This document shows positions 1 through 9,341 of a stretch of 64,000 nucleotides of DNA, one piece after another. The stretch is from Betaproteobacteria bacterium (GTDB taxonomy: Bacteria > Pseudomonadota > Gammaproteobacteria > Burkholderiales > Usitatibacteraceae). The notes under the pieces are model-generated. The model saw only the letters and a program-made list of their open reading frames with translations, searched no databases and had not been told where the DNA came from. Both the position numbers and the translations under genes were made by a program. The stretch lies in contig JADJEZ010000003.1 in NCBI GenBank assembly GCA_016708825.1, positions 186,001 through 250,000 on the forward strand. Reading direction: 5' to 3'. Every line of letters begins with the position of its first letter. The stretch's first letter is position 1.

Positions 1-254
1 CGGCGACGCCTGCGCCCGTGCTCGAGGGATTCGCCGTGCAGGTCGGCGCGTTCCGGGACGATGCAAAGCTCGCCCAGGCCCGCGAGCGCATCGCCGCGGC
101 GCGCCTCGCCCATTACACGGAGCGCCTCGACGGCGCTTCCGGCGAGCTCACGCGCCTGCGCGCGGGGCCGTTTCCGACGCGCGAGGCGGCGGAGCGGGCC
201 GCGGCGCAGCTCAAGCGCAGCGGGCTCGAGGCGCGCGTGGTGTCTCTGCCTTGA
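1..254 (+). CDS. SPOR-domain protein (DedD-like), C-terminal part
   Basis: The reading frame is open from base 3, so the start lies outside the window. The visible 84 or so residues begin with an Ala/Pro-rich linker and then form one SPOR domain: the segment VQVGAFRD opens it and LRAGPFPTREAAERAA matches the second half of the repeat. SPOR domains bind denuded septal peptidoglycan in the periplasm. A SPOR protein just before purF is the usual place of dedD in beta- and gammaproteobacteria, normally with cvpA between them; here no cvpA is present. The family assignment is firm, the name DedD is inferred from position. Confidence 0.75.
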   Translation, partial: ATPAPVLEGFAVQVGAFRDDAKLAQARERIAAARLAHYTERLDGASGELTRLRAGPFPTREAAERAAAQLKRSGLEARVVSLP

Positions 255-358
255 CCGGTCGGCGCCCGTGGTCGTCGATCCGCGCCGGCCACAATGGCGG
301 GCAAAGCGCTTACACTAACGCGGGGTCACGATCCCCCGGCCTGAAGGACGCCTGAAAG

Positions 359-1885
359 ATGTGCGGAATCGTCGGAGTCGTCGCGCGCAGCCCCGTCAAC
401 CAGTATCTCTACGACGGGCTCACGGTCCTGCAGCACCGCGGACAGGACGCGGCGGGAATCGTCACGGCCGACGGCCACAGCTTCCACATGCACAAGGGCA
501 GCGGCCTCGTTCGCGACGTCTTCCGCACGCGCGACATGAGAAGCCTCGCGGGAACCATGGGCATCGCCCATTGCCGTTATCCGACGGCGGGATCCGCTGC
601 TTCGGCGGCCGAAGCACAGCCGTTCTACGTGAACTCCCCGTTCGGCATCGTGCTCGGGCACAACGGCAACCTCGTGAACGCGCAGGAACTGCGCAAGTCG
701 CTCTTCCTCCAGGATCGCCGCCACATCAACACCAATTCCGACTCCGAGGTGCTGCTGAACGTCCTGGCGCACGAGATCCATGACGCGTGCGACGGCGGCC
801 ATCGCCTGACGCCAGACGCCATTTTCAAGGCGGTGGCCGGCGTGCACCGGCGCGTGAAGGGCGCCTACGCGGTGGTGGCCATGATCGCCGGCTACGGATT
901 GCTCGCTTTCCGCGACCCGAAGGGCATCCGCCCGCTCATCATCGGCAGGGCGGACACGGACAAGGGCGTGGAGTTCATCGTGGCCTCCGAGAGCGTGGCC
1001 CTGGACGCGCTCGGATTCAAGGCGATGCGCGACGTCGCTCCCGGGGAGGCCGTCCTCGTCGACCAGAGCGGCAATCTCTACGCGCGGCAATGCGCCGAAT
1101 CGCCGTCGCTCAATCCATGCATCTTCGAGTTCGTCTACCTGGCGCGGCCCGATTCGGTGATCGACGGCGTGTCGGTCTACGAGAGCCGGCGCAACATGGG
1201 CAAGAGCCTCGCCGACCGGATACTCGCCGCGGGGATCGCGCCCGAGATCGATGTGGTCATTCCCATTCCGGATTCGAGCAGGCCGAGCGCCCTCGAGGTC
1301 GCCACCAAGCTCGGCAAGCCCTATCGCGAGGGGTTCATCAAGAATCGCTACATCGGGCGAACCTTCATCATGCCCGGGCAGGAGCTTCGCAAGAAGAGCG
1401 TCCGGCAGAAGCTGAACGCGATGGCCGTCGAGTTCAAGGACAAGAACGTCCTGCTGGTGGACGATTCCATAGTCCGCGGGACGACGAGCCGCGAGATCGT
1501 CCAGATGGCGCGGGAAAGCGGCGCGAAGAAGGTCTTCTTCGCCTCGGCCGCACCGCCCGTGCGCTTCCCGAACGTCTACGGCATCGACATGCCCACGCGC
1601 TCCGAGCTCATCGCGAACGGCCGCGACGAGAGCGCGATCGCCGAGGCGATCGGGGCGGATGCCGTGCTCTACCAGGATCTCGCCTCGCTGATGGCGGACG
1701 TGCGCGCCTGCAATCCCGCCATCGACGGCTTCGACTGCTCGTGCTTCGACGGCGTGTACATCACCGGCGACGTCTCCAGCGACTATCTCGCCGGCATCGA
1801 GGCCTCGCGGCACGACGGCGAGTCGAGCGCGGGCACCCGCCTGTCGAGCTACCAGCTCGACCTCGGCCTCACGGCCATCGACTGA
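359..1885 (+). CDS. purF: amidophosphoribosyltransferase
   Basis: Catalyses the first committed step of purine synthesis, transferring glutamine amide nitrogen to PRPP. The protein is 508 residues, normal for the family. It starts MCGIVGVV, so Cys2 is exposed as the N-terminal nucleophile after Met removal with no propeptide, as in the E. coli type. An N-terminal glutamine amidotransferase class II domain (about 1-240) precedes a phosphoribosyltransferase domain with the PRPP loop VLLVDDSIVRGTTS near residues 364-377. metZ follows after 7 bases, so the two are probably co-transcribed. The 104 bases upstream hold a weak -10-like TACACT at 311-316. Confidence 0.97.
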   Translation: MCGIVGVVARSPVNQYLYDGLTVLQHRGQDAAGIVTADGHSFHMHKGSGLVRDVFRTRDMRSLAGTMGIAHCRYPTAGSAASAAEAQPFYVNSPFGIVLGHNGNLVNAQELRKSLFLQDRRHINTNSDSEVLLNVLAHEIHDACDGGHRLTPDAIFKAVAGVHRRVKGAYAVVAMIAGYGLLAFRDPKGIRPLIIGRADTDKGVEFIVASESVALDALGFKAMRDVAPGEAVLVDQSGNLYARQCAESPSLNPCIFEFVYLARPDSVIDGVSVYESRRNMGKSLADRILAAGIAPEIDVVIPIPDSSRPSALEVATKLGKPYREGFIKNRYIGRTFIMPGQELRKKSVRQKLNAMAVEFKDKNVLLVDDSIVRGTTSREIVQMARESGAKKVFFASAAPPVRFPNVYGIDMPTRSELIANGRDESAIAEAIGADAVLYQDLASLMADVRACNPAIDGFDCSCFDGVYITGDVSSDYLAGIEASRHDGESSAGTRLSSYQLDLGLTAID

Positions 1886-1892
1886 CCCACCC

Positions 1893-3071
1893 ATGACGCA
1901 AGACTACAGGCCCGACACGCTCGGCGTCCGGGCCGGGGGACTGCGCAGCGACTTCGGGGAGCATTCGGAATCGCTGGTGCTCACGGCGAGCTTCGTGTTC
2001 GCGAGCGCGGCGGAAGCGGCGCGCCGGTTCGCCAACGAGGAGCCGGGCAACATCTACTCGCGCTTCACCAATCCGACGGTCTCGATGTTCCAGTCTCGGC
2101 TGGCGGCGCTCGAGGGGGCGCCGTCGTGCGTGGCTACCGCCACCGGCATGGCGGCCGTGGCGACGACGGCGCTGGGACTGCTTTCCGCGGGCGACCACGT
2201 GGTCGCCGCGCGCGGCGTCTTCGGCACGGTCGTGCCGCTCCTGAACCAGATACTCGGCCGCTTCGGGGTGGAAACGACCTGGGTCCCTGCCTCCGATCTC
2301 GATGCGTGGCGCGCGGCCCTCCGGCCGCGCACGCGGCTTCTCTTTGCCGAGACGCCCTCGAACCCGGTGTGCGAGATCGTCGACATCTCCGGGCTCGCGG
2401 CCATCGCGCGCGATGCCGGCGCGGTCCTCGCGATAGACAATTGCATGTGCAGCCCGGCGCTCCAGCGCCCGATCGCGCTGGGTGCGGACCTGGTCGTGCA
2501 CTCGGCGACGAAGTATCTCGATGGACAGGGGCGCGTGCTGGGCGGGGCGATCGCAGGGCGCGCCGACCTGGTCGAGGGTCCGCTCTTCAATTTCGTCCGC
2601 ACCGCCGGGCCCGCGCTTTCGCCCTTCAACGCCTGGGTATGCCTCAAGGGAATGGAGACGCTTCGGCTGCGCGTGGAGGCGCAGTCGGCGTGCGCCCTGG
2701 AGCTCGCGCGCTGGCTGGAGGCGCATCCAAAGATCGAGCGCGTGAATTTTCCGGGACTCGAGTCGCATCCGCAGCACGCGCTCGCCATGCGCCAGCAGTC
2801 GGCGGGAGGCCCGGTGCTGTCGTTCGTCGTCCGGGGCGGGCGCGAGGCGGCCTGGCGCGTCGTCGACGGCACCCAGTTGCTGTCCATCACCGCCAATTTC
2901 GGCGACACGAAATCGACGATCTGCCATCCGGCCTCGACCACGCATGGCCGCCTGCCGGTCGCCGAGCGGGAGGCCGCCGGGGTCGTGGAGGGGCTCCTGC
3001 GCGTGGCCGCGGGCCTGGAGGACGCCGGAGACATCCGGGAGGATCTCGAGCGAGGCCTCGCCGCCGCCTAG
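1893..3071 (+). CDS. metZ: O-succinylhomoserine sulfhydrylase
   Basis: A 392-residue PLP enzyme of the Cys/Met metabolism family. The PLP lysine is in HSATKYLDGQGRVLGG near residue 205, and the segment ATGMAAVATTALGLL binds the cofactor phosphate. It forms homocysteine from O-succinyl- or O-acetylhomoserine and sulfide. The gene directly follows purF, an order typical of betaproteobacteria where the gene is annotated metZ. The exact acyl-homoserine used cannot be read from sequence. Complete and uninterrupted. Confidence 0.9.
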   Translation: MTQDYRPDTLGVRAGGLRSDFGEHSESLVLTASFVFASAAEAARRFANEEPGNIYSRFTNPTVSMFQSRLAALEGAPSCVATATGMAAVATTALGLLSAGDHVVAARGVFGTVVPLLNQILGRFGVETTWVPASDLDAWRAALRPRTRLLFAETPSNPVCEIVDISGLAAIARDAGAVLAIDNCMCSPALQRPIALGADLVVHSATKYLDGQGRVLGGAIAGRADLVEGPLFNFVRTAGPALSPFNAWVCLKGMETLRLRVEAQSACALELARWLEAHPKIERVNFPGLESHPQHALAMRQQSAGGPVLSFVVRGGREAAWRVVDGTQLLSITANFGDTKSTICHPASTTHGRLPVAEREAAGVVEGLLRVAAGLEDAGDIREDLERGLAAA

Positions 3072-3149
3072 CGAATCCGGACGCGGGCCATCCGCCCGAG
3101 CCACCCACGGCACCGCCCACGAGGCGGGGCCAAGCGCCAAGGACGATCC

Positions 3150-3968
3150 ATGAAGACCCCGCACGTGTTCCTGATGTGCCCGCCCGAGTACTTCGACGTC
3201 TCGTACATCATCAATCCGTGGATGCACGGCAACGTCCGGAAGATCGACAACGCGCTCGCCAAGCAGCAGTGGCGGGCCCTCTACGACATCCTCACCGATC
3301 ACGCGACCGTCCGGCTGATCCACTCGCAGCCGGGTTCTCCCGACATGGTCTTCACGGCCAATGCGGGACTCGTGAAGGAAAGGCGCGTGCTCGTCTCGCG
3401 CTTTCGCTATCCGGAACGCCAGTACGAGGAGCCGTATTTCGCAGACTGGTTCCTCGACCGGGGCTACGAGGTTTCGCTGATGCCGCGCGACGTGCCGTTC
3501 GAGGGGGCGGGCGACGCGCTCTACGACCGTGGCGCCGCAAGGCTCTGGCTCGCCTACGGGCACCGCTCCGTCCTCGCCGCGAAGGAAGTGATCGCCGGCA
3601 AGCTCGGCGGCGAGGTGGTCGCCCTCAAGCTCACCGACCAGCGCTTCTATCACCTGGACACCTGCTTCTGCCCGCTCGACGGCGGCCACCTGCTCTACTA
3701 CCCGAATGCGTTCGACGCGACCTCGCGGGCGACGATCGAGCGTCTCGTGCCCGCCTCGCGCCGGATCGCGATCGGCGAGGAAGACGCGCTCGCCTTCGCG
3801 TGCAACGCCGTTTCGGTGGGCGCGCGGATCGTGGTGAACCGCGCCACCACGGCGTTCGTAGATGCGCTCGGCAGGCGCGGGTTCGAGGTCGTGCAGACGC
3901 CGCTCTCGGAGTTCATGAAGGCGGGCGGATCCGCCAAGTGCCTCACGCTGCGGCTGGACGAGCCCTGA
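3150..3968 (+). CDS. dimethylarginine dimethylaminohydrolase / amidinotransferase-fold enzyme
   Basis: A 272-residue member of the guanidine-modifying (pentein) superfamily. The substrate-binding segment GSPDMVFTANAGLV (about 52-65), a catalytic histidine in YHLDTCFCPLDGGH (about 166) and the nucleophilic cysteine in GGSAKCLTLRL (about 262) are all present in the expected order. Such enzymes hydrolyse methylarginines or related guanidino compounds. The family is clear, the true substrate is not: it could be a DDAH or a related arginine-derivative hydrolase. It stands alone, 78 bases after metZ and converging on lpxH. Confidence 0.8.
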   Translation: MKTPHVFLMCPPEYFDVSYIINPWMHGNVRKIDNALAKQQWRALYDILTDHATVRLIHSQPGSPDMVFTANAGLVKERRVLVSRFRYPERQYEEPYFADWFLDRGYEVSLMPRDVPFEGAGDALYDRGAARLWLAYGHRSVLAAKEVIAGKLGGEVVALKLTDQRFYHLDTCFCPLDGGHLLYYPNAFDATSRATIERLVPASRRIAIGEEDALAFACNAVSVGARIVVNRATTAFVDALGRRGFEVVQTPLSEFMKAGGSAKCLTLRLDEP

Positions 3969-3969
3969 C

Positions 3970-4692
3970 TCAGCCGAGGGCGACGGCCCGGATGCCCGAG
4001 GGAGTCGCCTCGAGGTAGCCGCCCGACTCGTACCAGTCCGGGAGGACCCAGCGCACGCACGGGCCGCCGTTCGCCTCGTGGACGTGCCGCGCGGGCCGGT
4101 GAGTGTGGCCGTGGATCATCACGCGGCACCCGGCCGATGCGAACGCGGCCTCCACGGCCTCGGGCGTCACGTCCATGATCGCCGCGCCCTTTCCTTCCTT
4201 GGCGTCCTCGCTCTGCTCGCGCATGTCGCGCGCGAGCGCGATGCGCTCCTCGATCGGCCGGGCGAGCGCCGCCGCCTGCCAGGCGGGGCTGCGGACCTGC
4301 TCCCGGAAGGCGAGGTAGGCCCGGTCGCCGGTGCACAAGGTGTCGCCGTGCAGGAGCAGTACCCGCTCCCCGTAGAGATCGATCACGGTCGGATCGGGAA
4401 GCAGGCGGATCCCCGTCTCCGCGGAAAACCGGGACGAGACAATGAAATCCCGGTTGCCGTGCATGAAGTACACCGGCATATTGCGCGCGACAGGGCGCAG
4501 CAGGTCCGCGATCCGCGCAGGGAGGCCGCCGGACAGGCAGTCGTCCCCCACCCAGAACTCGAACAGGTCTCCCAGGATGTAGAGCGCGTCGGCTCCCGGA
4601 ACGGTCTCGGAGAGGAAGCGGGAGAAGCGCTCGGTGGATGCCGGCCGCTCCTCGGCCAGGTGCAGGTCGGAAACGAAGAGCGTGCGCGGCAC
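3970..4692 (-). CDS. lpxH: UDP-2,3-diacylglucosamine diphosphatase
   Basis: A 240-residue calcineurin-like metallophosphoesterase that makes lipid X in lipid A synthesis at the inner membrane face. The metal ligands appear in order: SDLH near residue 8, GDLFEFWVGDD near 41, GNRDFI near 79, LLHGDTLC near 115 and HGHTHRPA near 195. It ends one base from the convergent amidino-hydrolase gene. Upstream on the same strand lies the cyclophilin gene, the usual partner order (ppi then lpxH) in betaproteobacteria. Confidence 0.95.
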   Translation of the reverse strand: MPRTLFVSDLHLAEERPASTERFSRFLSETVPGADALYILGDLFEFWVGDDCLSGGLPARIADLLRPVARNMPVYFMHGNRDFIVSSRFSAETGIRLLPDPTVIDLYGERVLLLHGDTLCTGDRAYLAFREQVRSPAWQAAALARPIEERIALARDMREQSEDAKEGKGAAIMDVTPEAVEAAFASAGCRVMIHGHTHRPARHVHEANGGPCVRWVLPDWYESGGYLEATPSGIRAVALG

Positions 4693-4751
4693 GGATGCGA
4701 ACCGGCGGAGCTCGGGACCGGCCGGCGTGAGTGGCTAGGTCCTCGGGCGAA

Positions 4752-5399
4752 TCAGAGGCACTCGGCCTTCTCGATCACGACCGGCTCCAGGGGGACATTC
4801 TGGTGCATCCCGGCATTGCCGGTCGGGACCTTGCGGATCTTGTCGACCACGTCCTGGCCTTCCACGACCTTGCCGAACACCGCGTAACCCCAGCCCTGCG
4901 CGGACTCGTCGCGGTAGTCGAGGAACTCGTTCGCCTTCACGTTGATGAAGAACTGCGCGGTGGCCGAGTCGCGAACGCCGGTGCGCGCCATGGCAAGGGA
5001 GTAATTCTCGTTCTTCAGGCCGTTGGCCGCCTCGTTCTTGATGGGCGCGAGGGTCGGCTTCTGCTGCATGTCCTTCGTGAACCCGCCGCCCTGGACCATG
5101 AAGCCGTCGATCACGCGGTGGAAGATGGTGCCGTCGTAGTGTCCGGACTCGACGTACTTCACGAAATTCTCGGCCGAAGCGGGGGCCTTTTCCTGGTTCA
5201 ACTCGATGGTGATGGCGCCCATCGAGGTGGTGAGCTTCACTTTCATCTTTGTGCTTCCTTTCAGGTTGGCGGTGCAGCTGGCGGACGCGGCCGCGCGCGG
5301 CTTGTCCTTTGCCTGCGCGGCGGCGGCCATGGGCACGCCGGCGAGGATGAGGAGGAGGGTGGCGGCGAAGAGGTGTCCGGCGGCTGGATTGGGTTTCAT
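4752..5399 (-). CDS. ppiB: cyclophilin-type peptidylprolyl isomerase; PpiB body fused behind a signal-like leader
   Basis: The last 164 residues are a complete cyclophilin: KVKLTTSMGAITIELN at the start, FHRVIDGFMVQGGGF as the active-site segment and ATAQFFINV further on. The open frame begins 51 codons earlier with a hydrophobic signal-like leader ending near AMAAAAQA. Met52 (start at 5246) is preceded by AAGGAA eight bases upstream, a good ribosome site, so a cytoplasmic PpiB made from 5246 is likely. The leader probably is what remains of a periplasmic PpiA gene whose body was lost, since ppiA-ppiB-lpxH is a common betaproteobacterial order. Which start is used is uncertain. Confidence 0.85.
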   Translation of the reverse strand: MKPNPAAGHLFAATLLLILAGVPMAAAAQAKDKPRAAASASCTANLKGSTKMKVKLTTSMGAITIELNQEKAPASAENFVKYVESGHYDGTIFHRVIDGFMVQGGGFTKDMQQKPTLAPIKNEAANGLKNENYSLAMARTGVRDSATAQFFINVKANEFLDYRDESAQGWGYAVFGKVVEGQDVVDKIRKVPTGNAGMHQNVPLEPVVIEKAECL

Positions 5400-5409
5400 G
5401 TCGGAAGGG

Positions 5410-6639
5410 TCAGGAGACGAGGGTTTCGAGGACGACGCGCCAGCGCCCCTGGTCCCGGGACCAGTACTGGCGCTTGACGGCCCGGTTGGAGAGATTCGAG
5501 GACTTGTAGTCCTGGGAGAAGGTCACGACGACCATGTCGCCGTCGTCGGGATTGCCGAAGACGCTCAGGTCGGAGATCGCCACCTTCACCCACGATTTCC
5601 CGGCGTTCACCTTGCGCTTGTAGGCGCCCCACGCGGAGCGGTCCTTGCCGTCGGAGCGGAACCTGGGCGAATAGTGGGAAAGGTAGCGCTCCGTGTCGAG
5701 GCTCTCCCAGTCCGAGCGCCACTGCTCGAAGGTGTCGAGGAACTCGCGGCGGTTCTCCCGCCAGCGTTCCGGCGTGGCCCACTCGATTCCGGAGCTGATG
5801 ATGACCGGCGTGCGGCCGACGTCGACATAGCGCGCCAGGCGGCGCAGGTCGTCGTTGGTGAGCGCGACGCAGCCATCCGTGGCCCACGGTGGCCTGCTGT
5901 AGGTCTCCGAGGGCGTGCCGTGGAGCCAGATGCCGTGGCCGTTGCGACCCAGCTGCCTGTCCCATTCGTTGGGGTAGCTGATCGGAAAGGCCCCGGGCCC
6001 GTAGAAGTCGGGAAGCTTCTCTCGCGCCGAGACGATCACGTAGACGCCGAGCGGCGTCTTGCGGTCGCCCGCGCGGCGCTTCTCGACCCCGTTCTTGCCG
6101 AGGCTGATGTAGAAATCCGTCACGTACCGCGGCTCGCCGTCGTGATTGGCGTAGACGAAAAGCCGCGAGCGTGCGGTATCCACGAGAATCGCGTGGGACT
6201 GGCCGGCGCCCATCTGGAGCATGGGCAGGGGAAGGTGGTCGCGCGGCGGAGCTTCGAAGTAGTGCTTCAGGCGCGCCCTCGCTTCGTCCTGGAGGGGTGC
6301 GACGCTGGGGCTCGCCGATGCGGCCAACGGCCCGAAAGCAATGGGCTTGCCGGAGCTGGCCATGAGGAGGTCGCCCTTCACCAGGTGGCCGAGGCGGAAG
6401 TTGGGCGTCTTCGCGAGCGCCAGGTCGATTTCGCCGAGGGCGCGGCGAAGGCCGCTTTCGCGCAATCCCACGATTGCGCGCACGAGAGAGGCTTCCACAT
6501 CGTTCGCGAAAGCCGGGAACGTGGCATCGGGCGCCGCGTCGTCGGCGACTGTGGCCACGGGCAGGGCGAGGAGGAGGATCGCCGTCGCGGCCGCGCGGAC
6601 CAGGCGGCTGGGAGCAGTCCGATGGAACGTTGGGCTCAC
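5410..6639 (-). CDS. L,D-transpeptidase (YkuD) with C-terminal NTF2-like domain
   Basis: A 409-residue exported protein. The GTG start at 6639 overlaps the stop of the TPR gene by three bases (GTGA), and an AAATAILLLALPVATVA signal segment follows. A helical region leads to a YkuD domain with HGIWLHGTP near residue 228 and the catalytic cysteine in TDGCVALT near 257; such enzymes make 3-3 crosslinks in peptidoglycan or attach proteins to it. Residues from about 300 to the end form an NTF2-like domain of the kind attached to many proteobacterial YkuD proteins. Upstream in-frame codons to 6849 lie inside the TPR gene and are not used in this reading. Confidence 0.88.
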   Translation of the reverse strand: MSPTFHRTAPSRLVRAAATAILLLALPVATVADDAAPDATFPAFANDVEASLVRAIVGLRESGLRRALGEIDLALAKTPNFRLGHLVKGDLLMASSGKPIAFGPLAASASPSVAPLQDEARARLKHYFEAPPRDHLPLPMLQMGAGQSHAILVDTARSRLFVYANHDGEPRYVTDFYISLGKNGVEKRRAGDRKTPLGVYVIVSAREKLPDFYGPGAFPISYPNEWDRQLGRNGHGIWLHGTPSETYSRPPWATDGCVALTNDDLRRLARYVDVGRTPVIISSGIEWATPERWRENRREFLDTFEQWRSDWESLDTERYLSHYSPRFRSDGKDRSAWGAYKRKVNAGKSWVKVAISDLSVFGNPDDGDMVVVTFSQDYKSSNLSNRAVKRQYWSRDQGRWRVVLETLVS

Positions 6640-7724
6640 CCGTCCACGCGCTCCTGGCGGATCAGCCACTTGCCGCCGACGCGCGAGAGCGTCAACGTCT
6701 TCGTGCCGGTGGCCTTGAACGTGTCGGACCGGTAGGACTGCCGGAACACGGCGGTCGCGGTATCGCCTTCGACCGCGATCGACTGGATCTTCAGGGTGAC
6801 CTGGATGGATTTCGGGCGCTCGATGCGTTCGGTACGCTGCTTCTCCCATTCCGCGCGGGACTCGCTGCCCGGGGTTTCGAAATCGGGTGCGTAGGCGGCG
6901 AGGTAGGCTTTCACGTCCTTCGCGCTCCAGGCCCTGGCCCAGGCCTCGATGGCTTCGCCGACGGCCGCCTTGTCTTCCGCCCCCGGCCGGGGGGCAGCGG
7001 GATTCGCCTTGGCGACCGAGGGCTTCGCGGGTTCGGCCTTCGGCGGTTCGGCCTTCGGTGGCGCGGCCTTGGTGGGCTCGGCCTTGGGGGGCTCGGCTTT
7101 CGCGGTGACGGCCTTGGCGGGCGCGGCCTTCGACGGCTCGGCCCTGGACGGTTCCGCCTTGGCTACCTTGGCCGGTTCCGGCCGCGACCCGGGCGCGGCC
7201 TTCTGCGAGACGAAAAGATCCTTCACCATGGAGAGCTTCACCTGCGCGGCGGTGTTGGTCTTGTCGAGCTGGAGCGCGCGGTCATAGGCGCGGCTCGCGA
7301 GTTGCGCGTAGATGTCGCCGAGGTTCTCGTGGGCCGTGGCATAGCTCGGGTGCGTGTGGATGGCGAGCTCGAGCGCCGACTTCGCCTTGTCGTAGTTGCC
7401 GAGCGAGGCGTAGAGGACCGCGAGGTTGTTGTACGGCTCGGGTAGCTCCGGGAAATCCTCGGTGAGGCCGGTGAACACCTGGATCGCCTCGTTCACCTTC
7501 TTCTGCTCGGTGAGGAGGAGCCCCTTCAGGAACCGGCCCTGCGGTTCTCGGGACTGCGACTTGAGGTAGGCGTCGACCTTTTCCATCGCGGGCTGCAGCT
7601 TGCCCTGGGCATAGAGCTTCTGCGCCTCGCGAAGGTCGTCGGCCGGTGCGGCCGCGACAAGGCCCGAAAGCACCAGCGCAAACGCGGCTATCACGGCGGG
7701 AAAGCGCAGGGGACGGGGGAGCAT
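6636..7724 (-). CDS. exported TPR protein with KAEP-rich linker and NTF2-like domain
   Basis: A 362-residue protein: signal peptide (about 1-26), tetratricopeptide repeats (about 30-185, with PEPYNNLAVLYASLGNYDKA typical), a low-complexity Lys/Ala/Glu/Pro linker (about 186-260) built from KAEP-like units, and a C-terminal NTF2-like domain of about 100 residues resembling that of the L,D-transpeptidase encoded immediately downstream. Translational overlap with that gene points to a shared job at the cell wall. Start chosen at the ATG at 7724, just before the hydrophobic signal segment; longer in-frame extensions to 7961 lack any family resemblance. Confidence 0.82.
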   Translation of the reverse strand: MLPRPLRFPAVIAAFALVLSGLVAAAPADDLREAQKLYAQGKLQPAMEKVDAYLKSQSREPQGRFLKGLLLTEQKKVNEAIQVFTGLTEDFPELPEPYNNLAVLYASLGNYDKAKSALELAIHTHPSYATAHENLGDIYAQLASRAYDRALQLDKTNTAAQVKLSMVKDLFVSQKAAPGSRPEPAKVAKAEPSRAEPSKAAPAKAVTAKAEPPKAEPTKAAPPKAEPPKAEPAKPSVAKANPAAPRPGAEDKAAVGEAIEAWARAWSAKDVKAYLAAYAPDFETPGSESRAEWEKQRTERIERPKSIQVTLKIQSIAVEGDTATAVFRQSYRSDTFKATGTKTLTLSRVGGKWLIRQERVDG

Positions 7725-7966
7725 CGTGTTATAATTTGTTGAATTTATATGGAAAACAGATTCTACCAACCTTGGGGGGGCTTCACAATCGGGCGGTGCT
7801 GGCCGGGGACTGACGGCGGCCGCACGCGGTTGCCCTTCTGGAGCGCCACCAGCGCTTTGGCAGTGTCCTTCGGCTGTCGTTCCATCCGCGCTTCCTGAAG
7901 CCGACGGCGGGCCCCGCGCCCGCTCCCCGACGCCAGACCGACGCCCGACCCGGGCCACCACCCGCC
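7725..7966. promoter_or_regulatory. intergenic region between the TPR gene and cysS, AT-rich promoter island
   Basis: 242 bases without a gene. Bases 7728-7770 are strikingly AT-rich for this DNA and contain TATAAA- and TATAAC-like hexamers on the minus strand just ahead of the TPR start, so the divergent promoters probably lie here. I cannot fix a single -35/-10 pair with correct spacing. The rest, 7771-7966, is GC-rich leader of cysS with no recognisable element. Confidence 0.35.
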
Positions 7967-9338
7967 ATGTCCTCGCTCGCGATCTACAACACCCTCACCC
8001 GCAGGAAGGAAACGTTCGTCCCGCTCGTGCCCGGCCATGCGGGGCTCTACGTGTGCGGGCCCACCGTCTACGACGCCATCCATATCGGCAACGCGCGCAC
8101 TTTCACGGTGTTCGATCTCGTCGTGCGCTGGCTGCGGGCCAGCGGGCTGGCCGTGCGCTACGTGCGCAACATCACCGACGTGGACGACAAGATCATGGAG
8201 CGGGCCCGCAGCCGGGGCGAGCCGATCGAGGCGCTCACCGAGCGCACCGTCGCCGCGTTCGCCGAGGATTGCGCGGCCCTGGGCCTCTGGCTCCCGACCG
8301 TGAGCCCCGCGCCACCGCGTACATCGCCCGATGCTCGATCTCATCGCGACGCTGGAAGCCAAAGGGCTCGCCTATCGCGGCGCGACCGGCGACGTGTATT
8401 TCTCCGTGCGGGACTTCCCCGGTTACGGCAAGCTCTCCCGCCGCAATCTCGACGACCTGCGCTCCGGCGAGCGCGTGGCCGTGGAGGTCGCCAAGCGCGA
8501 TCCCCTCGATTTCGTCCTCTGGAAGGCCGCCAAGGCCGGCGAGCCGTCCTGGCCATCCCCATTCGGCGCGGGCCGGCCCGGCTGGCACATCGAGTGCTCG
8601 GCCATGGCCTGCCGCGAGCTCGGCGTGACCTTCGACATCCACGGCGGAGGATGGGACCTGCAGTTCCCGCACCACGAGAACGAGATTGCGCAGAGCGAGG
8701 GGGCGAATGCGAAGCCCTTCGTGAATGTCTGGATGCACGCGGCCTTCCTCAACATGGGGGAAGAGAAGATGTCGAAGTCGCTCGGCAACGTCTCCACGGC
8801 GCGCGAGGTGCTCGCGAGCCTGGACCCCGTGCAGGGCGGCGAGCAATTGCGCTTCTTCCTCCTGCGCGGGCACTACCGCAGCGAGATCGAGTACACGAGC
8901 GAGCTGCTGCAGGATGCCGGCAACACGCTGCGGGGCTTCTACACCGCGCTGCGGGAGGTGCCGCCGCAAGACGGCGCCCTCGACTGGGCGCACCCGATCG
9001 CGGTGCGCTTTCGCGACGCGATGAACGACGACTTCGACACGCCCGTCGCCTTTGCCGTGCTCCACGAGCTTCGCGGCGAGGTGAACCGCTCGCGTTCGCC
9101 GGGGCTCGCCGGTCTCCTCAAGGGGCTGGGCGCCACGCTCGGCATCCTGCAGCACGATCCGGAGGCGTTCCTCAAGGGGGGCGTGAGCTTCGACGTCGAA
9201 GCGCTCGTCGCCGAGCGCGCCGCGGCGAAGAAGGCCGGGCAATACGCGCGCGCCGATGCCATCCGTGCGGAGCTCGACGCGGCGGGCATCGTCCTGGAGG
9301 ACAGGCCGGGCGGGTCGACGGAGTGGCGCAAGAAATGA
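7967..9338 (+). CDS. cysS: cysteinyl-tRNA synthetase, frameshifted
   Basis: Charges tRNA-Cys. The N-terminal part (to about 8290) has the zinc cysteine and the CysRS form of the class I signature, YVCGPTVYDAIHIGNAR. The remainder from 8331 has GRPGWHIECSAM, FPHHENEIAQSE and KMSKSLGN, through the usual C-terminal VLEDRPGGSTEWRKK. Between 8285 and 8331 two single-base losses move the frame twice; the short linking stretch is readable in the third frame as DREPRATAYIAR. All domains are otherwise intact and the gene is essential, so sequencing error is the likely cause. Confidence 0.93.
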
Positions 9339-9341
9339 AAA

